From NCBI GenBank assembly GCA_903970305.1, contig CAJCID010000316.1, forward strand, positions 1-57,503: 57,503 nucleotides of DNA, written 5' to 3'. The DNA comes from Rhodospirillales bacterium. GTDB lineage: Bacteria; Pseudomonadota; Gammaproteobacteria; Burkholderiales; Burkholderiaceae_D. The position numbers and the translations under genes are program-made. The notes under the pieces were generated by a model. The model did not search any database, was not told the DNA's origin, and saw only the letters and a list, made by a program, of their open reading frames with translations. Positions 16,773 through 25,486 of the stretch are shown here, piece after piece (within the stretch, counting starts at the first letter, position 1; every line of letters starts with the position of its first letter).

Positions 16773-17099
16773 CTATTTCGGTACGGATTCGACCGAGGAC
16801 TGGGCGGGCGTTCCCGGGTGCTGTGAGTCAACCCGCTCACGCAGTTCCTTGCCCGCCTTGAAATGCGGCACGCGCTTTTCGGGAACCATGACCTTCTCGC
16901 CGGACTTCGGATTGCGTCCGACGCGTGGCGGACGCCGGTTCAGTGCGAAGCTGCCAAAGCCACGGATCTCGATACGATGTCCATCAGCAAGCGCCTGGGA
17001 CATCGCATCGAGGATCGTATTGACCGCGTAATCGGCATCCTTGGCGATCAGCTGAGGGTAACGCTCAGCCAATCGGGCAATCAGCTCGGACTTGGTCAT
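16773..17099 (-). CDS. ihfB: Integration host factor subunit beta
   Basis: The 108-residue start at ATG 17099 gives [17 protein letters not shown], the normal IHF-beta N-terminus. A GTG at 17141 would extend into rpsA and is less likely. The DNA-bending arm with Pro is present ([16 protein letters not shown]), as is [10 protein letters not shown] Ser/Pro-rich tail of about 14 residues extends beyond the usual end. IHF-beta pairs with IhfA and bends DNA sharply. The gene lies 28 bases after rpsA, its conserved partner. Confidence 0.94.
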   Translation of the reverse strand: MTKSELIARLAERYPQLIAKDADYAVNTILDAMSQALADGHRIEIRGFGSFALNRRPPRVGRNPKSGEKVMVPEKRVPHFKAGKELRERVDSQHPGTPAQSSVESVPK

Positions 17100-17127
17100 G
17101 GATGACCCGGAACCTTGGCCTTCGGGC

Positions 17128-18846
17128 TCAGCTTTGGCCACTGTCCAGCTTTGCCTTCAAGAGTGCACCCAGATTGGTGGTTCCCGTCGCAGCGCCACTC
17201 TCGGCGGCCATCTTCGCCATCTGCTCCTGGGTATCGGCCGTATCACGGGCCTTGATCGACAGATTGATGCCCCGGTTCTTGCGATCGATGTTGATGATCA
17301 TGGCCGTCACCGAATCGCCTTCCTTCAGGTGATTGCGGGCATCCTCGACGCGGTCACGCGAAATCTCGGAGGCGCGCAGATAGCCTTCGACCTCGTTGCT
17401 CAGCTGCACCACGGCACCCTTGGCATCGACCGTCTTGACCGTTCCGGTGACCACGGCACCCTTGTCAAAGGTCGCCGCGAAGTTCGAGAACGGGTCCCCC
17501 TCGAGCTGCTTGACACCGAGCGAGATGCGTTCGCGCTCGACATCGATCGCCAGCACCATTGCCTCGAGTTCGTCGCCCTTTTTGAACTTGCGTACGGCCT
17601 CTTCGCCGGCTTCGGTCCAAGACAGGTCCGACAGATGCACGAGACCGTCGATGCCACCGGGCAGCCCGATGAACACGCCGAAGTCTGTGATCGACTTGAT
17701 GGCGCCTTTCACCTTGTCGCCCTTCTTGTGGTTCAGGCTGAAATCCTCCCAAGGATTCGGCTTGCACTGCTTCATGCCCAAGCTGATCCGGCGGCGATCC
17801 TCATCGATCTCCAGCACCATCACTTCAACCTCGTCGCCCAGCTGCACGACCTTGCTCGGGGCGATGTTCTTGTTGGTCCAGTCCATCTCCGAGACGTGCA
17901 CCAAGCCCTCGATGCCCTGTTCGACTTCGACGAATGCACCGTAGTCGGTGAGGTTCGTGACCTTGCCGAAAAGGCGCGTGCCTTGCGGGTAACGGCGCGA
18001 CAGACCCACCCATGGATCCTCGCCGAGCTGCTTGACCCCGAGGGAGACGCGATTCTTCTCCTGGTCGAATTTCAGGACCTTGGCGGTGATCTCCTGACCC
18101 ACGGAGATCACTTCAGAAGGATGGCGCACACGGCGCCAGGCCAGATCGGTGATATGCAAGAGACCGTCGATGCCACCCAGATCCACGAACGCGCCGTAAT
18201 CGGTGATGTTCTTGACCACGCCCGTGACGACCGTGCCTTCTTTCAGGGTCTCGAGCAGCTTTGCACGTTCCTCACCCATCGAGGCCTCGATCACGGCACG
18301 CCGCGAGAGCACCACGTTATTGCGCTTGCGGTCGAGCTTGATGACCTTGAATTCGAGCGTCTTGCCCTCGTAGGGTGTGGTGTCCTTGACCGGCCGGGTA
18401 TCGACGAGCGATCCCGGCAGGAAGGCGCGAATGCCATTGGTCATGACGGTCAGCCCGCCCTTGACCTTGCCGGTGATCGTGCCGGTCACGAGATCTCCCG
18501 TCTCGAGCGCCTTTTCAAGGGCCATCCACGAAGCCAGGCGCTTGGCCTTGTCGCGCGAGAGCAGTGTGTCGCCGAAGCCATTCTCCAGCGACTCGATGGC
18601 CACGCTGACGTAATCGCCCGGCTTGACATCGATCTCGCCGTGGTCGTTCTTGAATTCGTCAACGGGGATGAAACTTTCGGACTTGAGCCCGGCGTTCACA
18701 ACTACGAAGTTGTAGTCGACGCGGACGACTTCTGCAGTGATCACTTCACCGGCGCGCATATCTTGGCGCGACAAGCTCTCCTCGAAGAGGGCGGCAAAGC
18801 TTTCGTGATCAGGTGTGGAGGGAATGGACGTTGCGAGAGAGGCCAT
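17128..18846 (-). CDS. rpsA: 30S ribosomal protein S1
   Basis: 572 residues from ATG 18846 with the six S1 repeats of proteobacterial S1. Repeats 3-6 show the G-x-V-x-x-I-T-D-(Y/F)-G-(A/V)-F pattern, as in [40 protein letters not shown] and [21 protein letters not shown]1 binds mRNA leaders on the 30S subunit. The start codon lacks a strong Shine-Dalgarno sequence, as is usual for rpsA, which autoregulates through its leader. An N-terminal frame extension to 18999 only translates that leader. Confidence 0.97.
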   Translation of the reverse strand: MASLATSIPSTPDHESFAALFEESLSRQDMRAGEVITAEVVRVDYNFVVVNAGLKSESFIPVDEFKNDHGEIDVKPGDYVSVAIESLENGFGDTLLSRDKAKRLASWMALEKALETGDLVTGTITGKVKGGLTVMTNGIRAFLPGSLVDTRPVKDTTPYEGKTLEFKVIKLDRKRNNVVLSRRAVIEASMGEERAKLLETLKEGTVVTGVVKNITDYGAFVDLGGIDGLLHITDLAWRRVRHPSEVISVGQEITAKVLKFDQEKNRVSLGVKQLGEDPWVGLSRRYPQGTRLFGKVTNLTDYGAFVEVEQGIEGLVHVSEMDWTNKNIAPSKVVQLGDEVEVMVLEIDEDRRRISLGMKQCKPNPWEDFSLNHKKGDKVKGAIKSITDFGVFIGLPGGIDGLVHLSDLSWTEAGEEAVRKFKKGDELEAMVLAIDVERERISLGVKQLEGDPFSNFAATFDKGAVVTGTVKTVDAKGAVVQLSNEVEGYLRASEISRDRVEDARNHLKEGDSVTAMIINIDRKNRGINLSIKARDTADTQEQMAKMAAESGAATGTTNLGALLKAKLDSGQS

Positions 18847-19154
18847 AAATTGTTGAACACCGCACGAGGCGTGCGGACCCAGGGTTAGAGAACGCTTCAA
18901 TAAAGTCCCGCGAATCGCGGGACGGCTCATTTGGGCCGCGGCACGCTTCTTCCCCCGGCGGGGCTCCGTTCGGAGTCCTATCCGGTGGCGTCTGCCCACC
19001 CCTACCCTAACTATTGCTGCACTGCCTGTACTTCTTTTTCACCAACCTACTGCGGCCAACGGGACCGGCAGATCCCGGCGTGACTTGCCGATTCTTGCGG
19101 AAATCGCGGTGTCTTCCGAGGCCGCTCAATCGGCACCCATCGGCACGCTCGACC
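18847..19154 (-). promoter_or_regulatory. rpsA leader with stacked hairpins, between cmk and rpsA
   Basis: This 308-base spacer holds no gene. A perfect hairpin, GTCCCGCG/CGCGGGAC with a three-base loop, lies at 18905-18923. GC-rich pairs (CTCCG-TT-CGGAG) occur near 18964-18976, before a more AT-rich stretch at 19010-19045. Leaders of rpsA commonly fold into several hairpins that S1 itself recognises, in place of a strong ribosome site. Such control is expected here but not shown. Promoter boxes could not be set with confidence. Confidence 0.5.
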
Positions 19155-19829
19155 CTAGAGACCCACCCCCCGCTCACGGGCCAACGCCATGATCCGCTCG
19201 ACCACCTCGGCTGCGCTGTGATACGAGCTGTCGATGACGACGGCATCCCGGGCGGCAACGAGGGGCGAAGTGACGCGTTCCGAATCGCGCCGGTCACGCT
19301 CGCGAAGATCCTGCAAAAGGGTCGTGATATTAGCAAAATTTCCGTTTTCCATCAACTGCTTACTCCGGCGTTCCGCGCGCGCCTCAGCGGACGCGACGAG
19401 AAACACCTTGAGCTGCGCGTCCGGGAAGATCACCGTTCCCATGTCCCGGCCGTCGGCGACCAAGCCCGGTGGGGTGCGAAAGGCGAGCTGGCGCGCGACG
19501 AGCCCAGCGCGCACCTCCGGATAGACGGCTACGGTGGAGGCGGCCTTGCCGACCTCTTCCCTGCGGATTGCCTGGCTCACATCCTCTTCGCCCAGGCGCA
19601 CCCGGCCCGCGGAGAAGTCGATCTCCACGCTGCGCGCGAGGGCCGCAAGCGCCCCCTGATCGGTCAGGTCGAGCCCATCGCGCAGGGCCGCCAGGGCCGT
19701 GATCCGGTACAAGGCGCCGCTATCGAGATAGTGGAATCCGAGTTGCCGTGCGAGCGCCTTGGCCACCGTGCCTTTGCCCGAGGCGGTGGGGCCATCGATC
19801 GTGATGACCGGAGCGAGCGCGCTGCTCAT
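19155..19829 (-). CDS. cmk: Cytidylate kinase
   Basis: A 224-residue NMP kinase that phosphorylates CMP and dCMP. The start at ATG 19829 overlaps the aroA stop (ATGA). The P-loop GPTASGKGT is near residues 13-21, [12 protein letters not shown] and [12 protein letters not shown] are the CMP-binding and G-R-D signatures, and [13 protein letters not shown] is the lid region. The order aroA-cmk-rpsA is conserved in Proteobacteria. Confidence 0.95.
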   Translation of the reverse strand: MSSALAPVITIDGPTASGKGTVAKALARQLGFHYLDSGALYRITALAALRDGLDLTDQGALAALARSVEIDFSAGRVRLGEEDVSQAIRREEVGKAASTVAVYPEVRAGLVARQLAFRTPPGLVADGRDMGTVIFPDAQLKVFLVASAEARAERRSKQLMENGNFANITTLLQDLRERDRRDSERVTSPLVAARDAVVIDSSYHSAAEVVERIMALARERGVGL

Positions 19830-21172
19830 GAGCCGGGCTCCGTCCTGGAAAGAAGCTCGTCGAGTCGCTCGAAGTAGTCGGGGAAGGTCTTGGCGACGCA
19901 GCCGGGATCCTCGATTCGAACTCGGTGGCCGCCGCATGCGGCAAGGGTGAAAGCCATCGCCATGCGGTGATCGTCGTAGGTCTTGATCGTCGCCGCACAA
20001 AAGGTCCTGGGCGGCTCGATCTCGAGGAAGTCATCGCCTGCTCGGACTTGCGCGCCGAGCTTTTCGAGCTCACAGGCCATGGCCGCGAGGCGATCGGTCT
20101 CCTTGACCCGCCAACTGCCGATGTTGCGCAGCCGCGAGGGCCCCTTGGCAAAGAGCGCGAGCACCGCAAGCGTCATCGCGGCATCCGGGATGTGATTCAG
20201 ATCGAGATCGAAGGGCGCAAACCGAAACCCCCCTCTGACACCCGCAGAGCTCGCTTCAATCCAGTCGGGGCCGAACCGGACCGTGGCGCCGATCCCAGAC
20301 AGTACCTCGGCAAAACCGATATCGCCCTGGACGCTCTCGCGACCCAGTCCCTGAACCCGGACCGGCCCTCCTGCTGCGGCTCCCAGACCGAGGAAGTAGC
20401 TCGCCGAAGACGCATCGCCTTCAATGGCAAAGCGCCCCGGACTCCGATAGCGGGACCCCTGGGCGATGCGAAAGGTGGCCGCCGGTGCATCGACGTCGCC
20501 TGCCACGCTCACGCCAAAGCGGCGCATGACGTCCAGCGTCAAGGCGACGTAGGGACGCGAGATCAGGGTCCCCTCGAGCTCGATGCAGCAGTCGCCGGTC
20601 TCGGCCAAAAGGGTCGCCGCCTGCAGAAGACCAGTCAAGAACTGGCTCGAGGCAGCACCCCGCACGCGCACCGGCAGTCCGCTCGTGCGCTCTGCAGGCA
20701 GGATCTCCAAGGGGAGCCTGCCGGGGCTTTCGAGATACGCGATGCGAGCCCCCAAGTGCACCAGAGACGTGACCAAGTCGTCGATCGGGCGCTCATGCAT
20801 CCGCGCAACGCCAGCAAGACGATAGTGTCCGCCCATGAAGGCCAGCGCCGCGATCAGGGTGCGCGCCGAGAGCCCTGAGTTGCCGACAAACAGGTCCGCC
20901 TGGTCCCGGGGAAAGCGCGCACTCCCAAAGACGCGCAGCCCATCCTGCGCGAGGGGCACGAGCGGCACGCCCAGAGCCACAAGGGCCTCGCGCATCACGC
21001 GCGTGTCGTCGGAATCGAGCAGACCGACGAGCTCGGTCTCGCCTTCTGCGAGCGCAGCCAGAAGAAGCGCGCGAATGGAGATACTCTTAGAGCCCGGCAC
21101 CCTGACGACACCGCGGGCCCGTTCGATCGGAGCGACATCGAGGTGAGCGGGGTAGGCCCTCGGAGCGCTCAT
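19826..21172 (-). CDS. aroA: 3-phosphoshikimate 1-carboxyvinyltransferase (EPSP synthase) with variant PEP-loop
   Basis: A 448-residue class I-like AroA that transfers the enolpyruvyl group of PEP to shikimate-3-phosphate. Conserved parts include [16 protein letters not shown], the catalytic-Asp block [38 protein letters not shown] and AKTFPDYF. Two motifs deviate. SKSISIR replaces the usual SK-S-x-[12 protein letters not shown] (residues 98-105) replaces GNAGTAMRP, so the positions equal to E. coli T97 and P101 are Leu101 and Thr105. Start and stop overlap tyrA and cmk by ATGA, indicating tight coupling. Confidence 0.95.
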   Translation of the reverse strand: MSAPRAYPAHLDVAPIERARGVVRVPGSKSISIRALLLAALAEGETELVGLLDSDDTRVMREALVALGVPLVPLAQDGLRVFGSARFPRDQADLFVGNSGLSARTLIAALAFMGGHYRLAGVARMHERPIDDLVTSLVHLGARIAYLESPGRLPLEILPAERTSGLPVRVRGAASSQFLTGLLQAATLLAETGDCCIELEGTLISRPYVALTLDVMRRFGVSVAGDVDAPAATFRIAQGSRYRSPGRFAIEGDASSASYFLGLGAAAGGPVRVQGLGRESVQGDIGFAEVLSGIGATVRFGPDWIEASSAGVRGGFRFAPFDLDLNHIPDAAMTLAVLALFAKGPSRLRNIGSWRVKETDRLAAMACELEKLGAQVRAGDDFLEIEPPRTFCAATIKTYDDHRMAMAFTLAACGGHRVRIEDPGCVAKTFPDYFERLDELLSRTEPGS

Positions 21173-22032
21173 GGCTTGGTTCCCCAGAGGATCCGCTCCC
21201 TGCTCGCGCGCTCAAAGAACGCCATCAAGACGGCCCCGTCGCCACGGGCTAACGCCGTGCGCAGGGTACCCAGGTGCTCCACGTAGCGATCGAGCTCGGC
21301 CAGGAGCGGTTCACGGTTGGCGAGCGCAATGTCGCGCCACATTTCAGGCGAACTCGCGGCAATGCGCGTGAAGTCGCGAAATCCGCCGCCGGCCAGAGCC
21401 ATTTTCTCGGATCCGTCGACAGCCCCCGCGACGTGATCGACGAGCGCGTAAGCCAAGAGGTGCGGCAGATGACTGACTGCTGCCAATGCAGCGTCGTGGC
21501 GCGCTGGTTCAAGCAGCAAGACCGCGGCTCCCGCGGCCTCCCAAGCGCTACGCACCGCTTGGACCGCCTTCGCGCCGTTCTCCGGCAGCGGACAGAGCAC
21601 GACCTTCTTCTGCTGAAAAAGATCGGCCTGAGCCGCTGCGGGCCCGTGCTGTTCGCGCCCGGCCAATGGATGACCCGGGACGAACTGGCCGATCCTCTCG
21701 CCCAATGCCTCGCGTGCCGCGCCCACCACATCCTGTTTGGTGCTGCCCGCATCGGTGAGAACGGTGGAGGCCGAGAGCCCTGGAGCGATGCTGCTTAAGA
21801 TCGGTCCGGTCTGGGCCACGGGCGCAGAGACCAGCACCAGATCGCAAGAGCCGATGGCGCCGGCCGGATCCGACGTGGCGGTATCGATCAGCCCAAGGGA
21901 CAGGGCGCGCTCGAGTACCGAGGCATCCCGATCGAACCCGACGATCTCCCGAACCCGGCCCGCCCGCCTTTGCGCGAGCGCGAAGGAGCCCCCGATGAGA
22001 CCTACCCCGATCACGCCCAGGCGGTCCATCAT
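21169..22032 (-). CDS. tyrA: Prephenate dehydrogenase (tyrosine branch)
   Basis: 287 residues, a stand-alone TyrA without chorismate mutase or ACT domain. The NAD-binding motif GVIGVGLIGGSFA is at the N-terminus. TDAGSTKQDVV and GHPLAGREQHG are the family's substrate and His signatures, and SHLPHLLAYAL follows. Two consecutive ATGs (22032 and 22029) are possible starts. It oxidatively decarboxylates prephenate (or arogenate). It lies between hisC and aroA in the aromatic amino acid cluster, 47 bases after hisC. Confidence 0.93.
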   Translation of the reverse strand: MMDRLGVIGVGLIGGSFALAQRRAGRVREIVGFDRDASVLERALSLGLIDTATSDPAGAIGSCDLVLVSAPVAQTGPILSSIAPGLSASTVLTDAGSTKQDVVGAAREALGERIGQFVPGHPLAGREQHGPAAAQADLFQQKKVVLCPLPENGAKAVQAVRSAWEAAGAAVLLLEPARHDAALAAVSHLPHLLAYALVDHVAGAVDGSEKMALAGGGFRDFTRIAASSPEMWRDIALANREPLLAELDRYVEHLGTLRTALARGDGAVLMAFFERASRERILWGTKP

Positions 22033-22079
22033 GCGCTGTGCCCGTTCGGGACCCTGACCGGCATCATCGGGGCGCTCTT

Positions 22080-23210
22080 CTAAGACTGCAGGGCTTGGGG
22101 CAAGGCCGCGATCAGCGCGCTGTTCTCCTCAGGCAGGCCGATCGAGATCCGGATCCATTTCGACAGACCGTAGTTGTCGACCGGACGCACGATCACACCC
22201 TGCTTTAACAATCCGAGGTTCACCCGGGCCCCGGCATCATCGGCCTCGCCCACCTGGACCAACACGAAGTTGCCGCGCGACGGGATGTACCTCAGACCGA
22301 GCGCGTCGAACGCTTCGGTAAGCTGCCGGTACCCGGCGCGGTTCATCGCATAGGTACGCTCGAGAAACTCCTGATCGGTGAGCGCCGCGGCGGCTGCAGC
22401 CAAGGCGAGGCCATTGACGTTAAACGGCTGGCGGATGCGATTGAGCACGTCGGTCACGCTCGCCTGCGCAATCGCGTAGCCCACGCGCAGTCCGGCCAAG
22501 CCATAGGCCTTGCTGAACGTGCGCGAGACGATGAGGTTGGGATAGCGCCTCACCCAGGCGCTCGAATCGACGCGCAATTCCGGATCAAGATACTCGTTGT
22601 AAGCCTCGTCCAAGAGGACCATGACGCGGCTCGGTACCCGGCCGAGGAAGGATTCGATCGCCTCGCCCGTCAGGAATGTGCCGGTCGGATTGTTCGGATT
22701 GGCGATGAAGACCAGTTGGGTATTGGGTCGGATGGCCGAGAGCATTCCTTCGAGATCGTGGCCGAGCCCGGGGAGCGCGGGCACGACGCTGCTCTGGGCG
22801 CCCTGCATCTGGCTCGCCAACGCGTAGACGATAAAGGCATGGGCCGAATAGACCGCACCGGCGCCGGGCTGCAAGAAGGCCTGGGCCGCCAGGACCAGGA
22901 TGTCGTTGCTGCCATTGCCGAGAGTCAGCCAGTTCTCCGGCACGCCATACTTGCCAGCGAGCGCCGCCTTCAGATCGAAGGCGTTCGAGTCCGGATAGCG
23001 TGCAGCCTCGCCAAGCGCTCGGGCGATTGCCGCGCGCGCCGACTCAGGCATGCCCAGCGGGTTCTCGTTCGAGGCGAGTTTGACGATGTGCCGGGGATCG
23101 AGGCCGAACTGGCGGGCGACCTCGGCGATCGGCCTGCCCCCCACATAGGGCGCGATGGCCCGGATATAGTCCGGTACGGGAAAATTGCTCAGATCAGGGG
23201 CCGTATCCAT
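22080..23210 (-). CDS. hisC: Histidinol-phosphate / aromatic aminotransferase (HisC2 type)
   Basis: 376 residues from ATG 23210; a GTG at 23222 is also possible. It is a fold-type I PLP enzyme with the HisC signatures LASNENPLG, NPNNPTGTF and the PLP-lysine block SRTFSKAYGLAGLRVGYA. A position between pheA and tyrA is typical of the second HisC copy in Betaproteobacteria. There it can aminate phenylpyruvate and hydroxyphenylpyruvate as well as imidazole acetol phosphate. Which substrate dominates cannot be read from sequence. Confidence 0.92.
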   Translation of the reverse strand: MDTAPDLSNFPVPDYIRAIAPYVGGRPIAEVARQFGLDPRHIVKLASNENPLGMPESARAAIARALGEAARYPDSNAFDLKAALAGKYGVPENWLTLGNGSNDILVLAAQAFLQPGAGAVYSAHAFIVYALASQMQGAQSSVVPALPGLGHDLEGMLSAIRPNTQLVFIANPNNPTGTFLTGEAIESFLGRVPSRVMVLLDEAYNEYLDPELRVDSSAWVRRYPNLIVSRTFSKAYGLAGLRVGYAIAQASVTDVLNRIRQPFNVNGLALAAAAAALTDQEFLERTYAMNRAGYRQLTEAFDALGLRYIPSRGNFVLVQVGEADDAGARVNLGLLKQGVIVRPVDNYGLSKWIRISIGLPEENSALIAALPQALQS

Positions 23211-23223
23211 GCGCTGTCTCACT

Positions 23224-24330
23224 TTAGGCTACGGGATAGGACCCGAGCATTTTGAAAAAACCCGTCGAGTCGCGCAGTGCCGCAAGCGCTGCGGCCAGAT
23301 GCGGTTCGTTGCGGTGACCTTCCAGATCGACATAGAAATAGTACGTCCAGATACCGGTGCGCGCCGGTCGCGACTCGAAACGGGTCATCGAGACGCCGTG
23401 CTCCTTGAGCGGCGTGAGCATGTCGTGCACCGCACCGGCCTTGTTCGTCACCGACAAGATGAGCGATGTGTGGTCCCGACCAGAGGGCAGTGCATCGGAC
23501 TGACCAAGGATGGCAAAGCGCGTCGTGTTTTGGGGGTCGTCCTGAATCTGCTCGGCCACCGACTTCAAGTCATAGCGCTGCGCAGCCAGGATCCCCGCGA
23601 TCGCTGCGACCTCGGGGTCGGCGGCCGCCATCCGCGCCGCCTCGCCATTACTCGCCTGGGGCACGCGCGGCAGATCCGGATGATGGGCCGTGAGCCACTG
23701 CTGGCATTGGGCCAGCGCCTGGGGATGGGCGCAGATGCGCGTGACGCCGGCAAGGGTGCCAGTCTGGCTGAGCAGGTGGTGCTCGATGCGCAGCGCCACC
23801 TCCCCGGTGATCTGCAGCGGCGTCTGCAGGAACAGATCGAGGGTCCGGTTGATCGCACCCTCGGTCGAATTCTCGACAGGCACCACGCCGAAGTCCGCCT
23901 GACCCGTCTCGACCTGGCGAAAGATCTCGTCGATGCTCTGGCAGGCGGCGGTTTGGACGGTGCGCCCGAACTGGCGCAAGACGGCCTGTTCGCTGTAGGT
24001 CCCCTCGGGTCCGAGATAGGCCACGATCAGCTCCCTCTCGAGCGCCCGGCAGGCCGACATGATTTCCCGATAGATGCTCTCAATGGCGCGCGCAGGCAAC
24101 GGGCCCTGGTTCAACGCGGCCAGACCGCGCAGCACCTGGGCCTCGCGCTCCGGACGAAATACGGGCGCATGGAGCCGCACTTTGGCGGCACCGACCTCCT
24201 GAGCGATGCGTGCCCGCTCGCTCAGCAGTTCCAGGACTTGGCGGTCGATCGCATCGATCTGCCCCCGAAGCCCCTGGAGATCGGGCTGATCGTCGCGCTC
24301 GCGCTCGTCGTTCGACACATCTTCCCCCAT
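23224..24330 (-). CDS. pheA: Bifunctional chorismate mutase / prephenate dehydratase (P-protein)
   Basis: 368 residues from ATG 24330, the first start after the serC stop. Domains in order are an AroQ-type chorismate mutase (about 15-100; LRGQIDAIDRQVLELLSERA), a prephenate dehydratase (about 103-280; YLGPEGTYSEQAV, GVVPVENSTEGAI, NTTRFAILG) and an ACT regulatory domain (MTRFESRPARTGIWTYYFYVD). The ESRP motif is where phenylalanine binds for feedback inhibition. It makes phenylpyruvate and is followed by hisC, a candidate aminotransferase. Confidence 0.96.
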   Translation of the reverse strand: MGEDVSNDERERDDQPDLQGLRGQIDAIDRQVLELLSERARIAQEVGAAKVRLHAPVFRPEREAQVLRGLAALNQGPLPARAIESIYREIMSACRALERELIVAYLGPEGTYSEQAVLRQFGRTVQTAACQSIDEIFRQVETGQADFGVVPVENSTEGAINRTLDLFLQTPLQITGEVALRIEHHLLSQTGTLAGVTRICAHPQALAQCQQWLTAHHPDLPRVPQASNGEAARMAAADPEVAAIAGILAAQRYDLKSVAEQIQDDPQNTTRFAILGQSDALPSGRDHTSLILSVTNKAGAVHDMLTPLKEHGVSMTRFESRPARTGIWTYYFYVDLEGHRNEPHLAAALAALRDSTGFFKMLGSYPVA

Positions 24331-24337
24331 TGGTTCT

Positions 24338-25435
24338 CTAGCCGTGCACGCGTTCGAATTCTGCCAAGTATTCCACCAAGGCGACGACGCCGCTTTTTGG
24401 CATGGCGTTATAGATCGAGGCACGCATGCCGCCGGCGGACTTGTGACCCTTCAACTGCACGAGACCGCGTTCCTTGGCACCGGCCAGAAAGACTGCGTTG
24501 TGCTCCTCTTTGGGCAGAAAGAAGGTCACGTTCATGCGCGAGCGATCTGACTTCTCCACGGCCGTACGATAGAACCCGCTTTCATCGAGCGCCTCGTAGA
24601 GGAGGGCCGATTTTTCGATGTTACGCGCTTCCATCGAAGCCAACGCCGAGAGACCGGGCAGGGCCTGCTCCTTCAGCCAGGCGAACACGAGCCCGGCGAT
24701 GTAAATCGCAAAGGTCGGGGGAGTATTGAACAGCGAAGCATGGTCGGCCACGACCTGGTAGTTAAACGCCGAGGGGCAAAGCGGGTGTGCCCGGCCGAGA
24801 AGATCTTCGCGCACGATCACAAGCGTCAGGCCCGAGGGGCCGATGTTCTTTTGCGCGCCGCCGTAGATCAGCCCAAAACGCTCGACGGGCACCGGGCGGG
24901 AGAGCAGATTCGAGGACATGTCGGCCACGAGCGGCACACCGTAGGCCGGCTCAGGGAGCCAGTGGTACTCGAGTCCCCCGATGGTCTCGTTCGTGCACAG
25001 ATGGAGGTACGCCGCGTCCGGGCTCCTGCGCCACTCTGACTCGGGCGGAATCCGTGTGTAGCCCGAGGATTTGCCGGAGGCGACGACGACCACCTCCCCA
25101 TAGCGCGACGCCTCGGTGATCGATTTCTGCGACCAGATGCCGGTATCGACATAGTCGGCGAGCCCCTGTTCACCCAGAAGATTCAGAGGGACGATCGCGT
25201 TTTCTGCAAGCGCGCCCCCTTGCATGAACAAGATCCGATAGTTGCTCGGGACGGCGAGAATCTCCCTCAGATCCGCCTCGGCGCGGGTCAGGATTTCGCC
25301 GAATTCCGGTCCGCGGTGGCTCATCTCCATGACCGACATGCCTGTGCCGTGCCAGTCGAGCATCTCCTCCTGGGCCCGCCTTAAGACTTCTTCGGGCAAG
25401 ACGGCCGGGCCGGGGGAGAAATTGTAGACGCGCAC
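24338..25435 (-). CDS. serC: Phosphoserine aminotransferase
   Basis: A 365-residue PLP enzyme of serine and pyridoxine synthesis. It starts [20 protein letters not shown] and has [20 protein letters not shown], which holds the PLP lysine, plus the C-terminal [16 protein letters not shown] block. Length and motifs are standard. It lies 51 bases after gyrA and seven bases before pheA, the conserved gyrA-serC-pheA order of Betaproteobacteria and some Gammaproteobacteria. Confidence 0.96.
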   Translation of the reverse strand: MRVYNFSPGPAVLPEEVLRRAQEEMLDWHGTGMSVMEMSHRGPEFGEILTRAEADLREILAVPSNYRILFMQGGALAENAIVPLNLLGEQGLADYVDTGIWSQKSITEASRYGEVVVVASGKSSGYTRIPPESEWRRSPDAAYLHLCTNETIGGLEYHWLPEPAYGVPLVADMSSNLLSRPVPVERFGLIYGGAQKNIGPSGLTLVIVREDLLGRAHPLCPSAFNYQVVADHASLFNTPPTFAIYIAGLVFAWLKEQALPGLSALASMEARNIEKSALLYEALDESGFYRTAVEKSDRSRMNVTFFLPKEEHNAVFLAGAKERGLVQLKGHKSAGGMRASIYNAMPKSGVVALVEYLAEFERVHG

Positions 25436-25486
25436 CCGGCCCCCGCTAGCGAAGATCCGGGCCCGGCCGGCGTCCTACAGTGCTGG

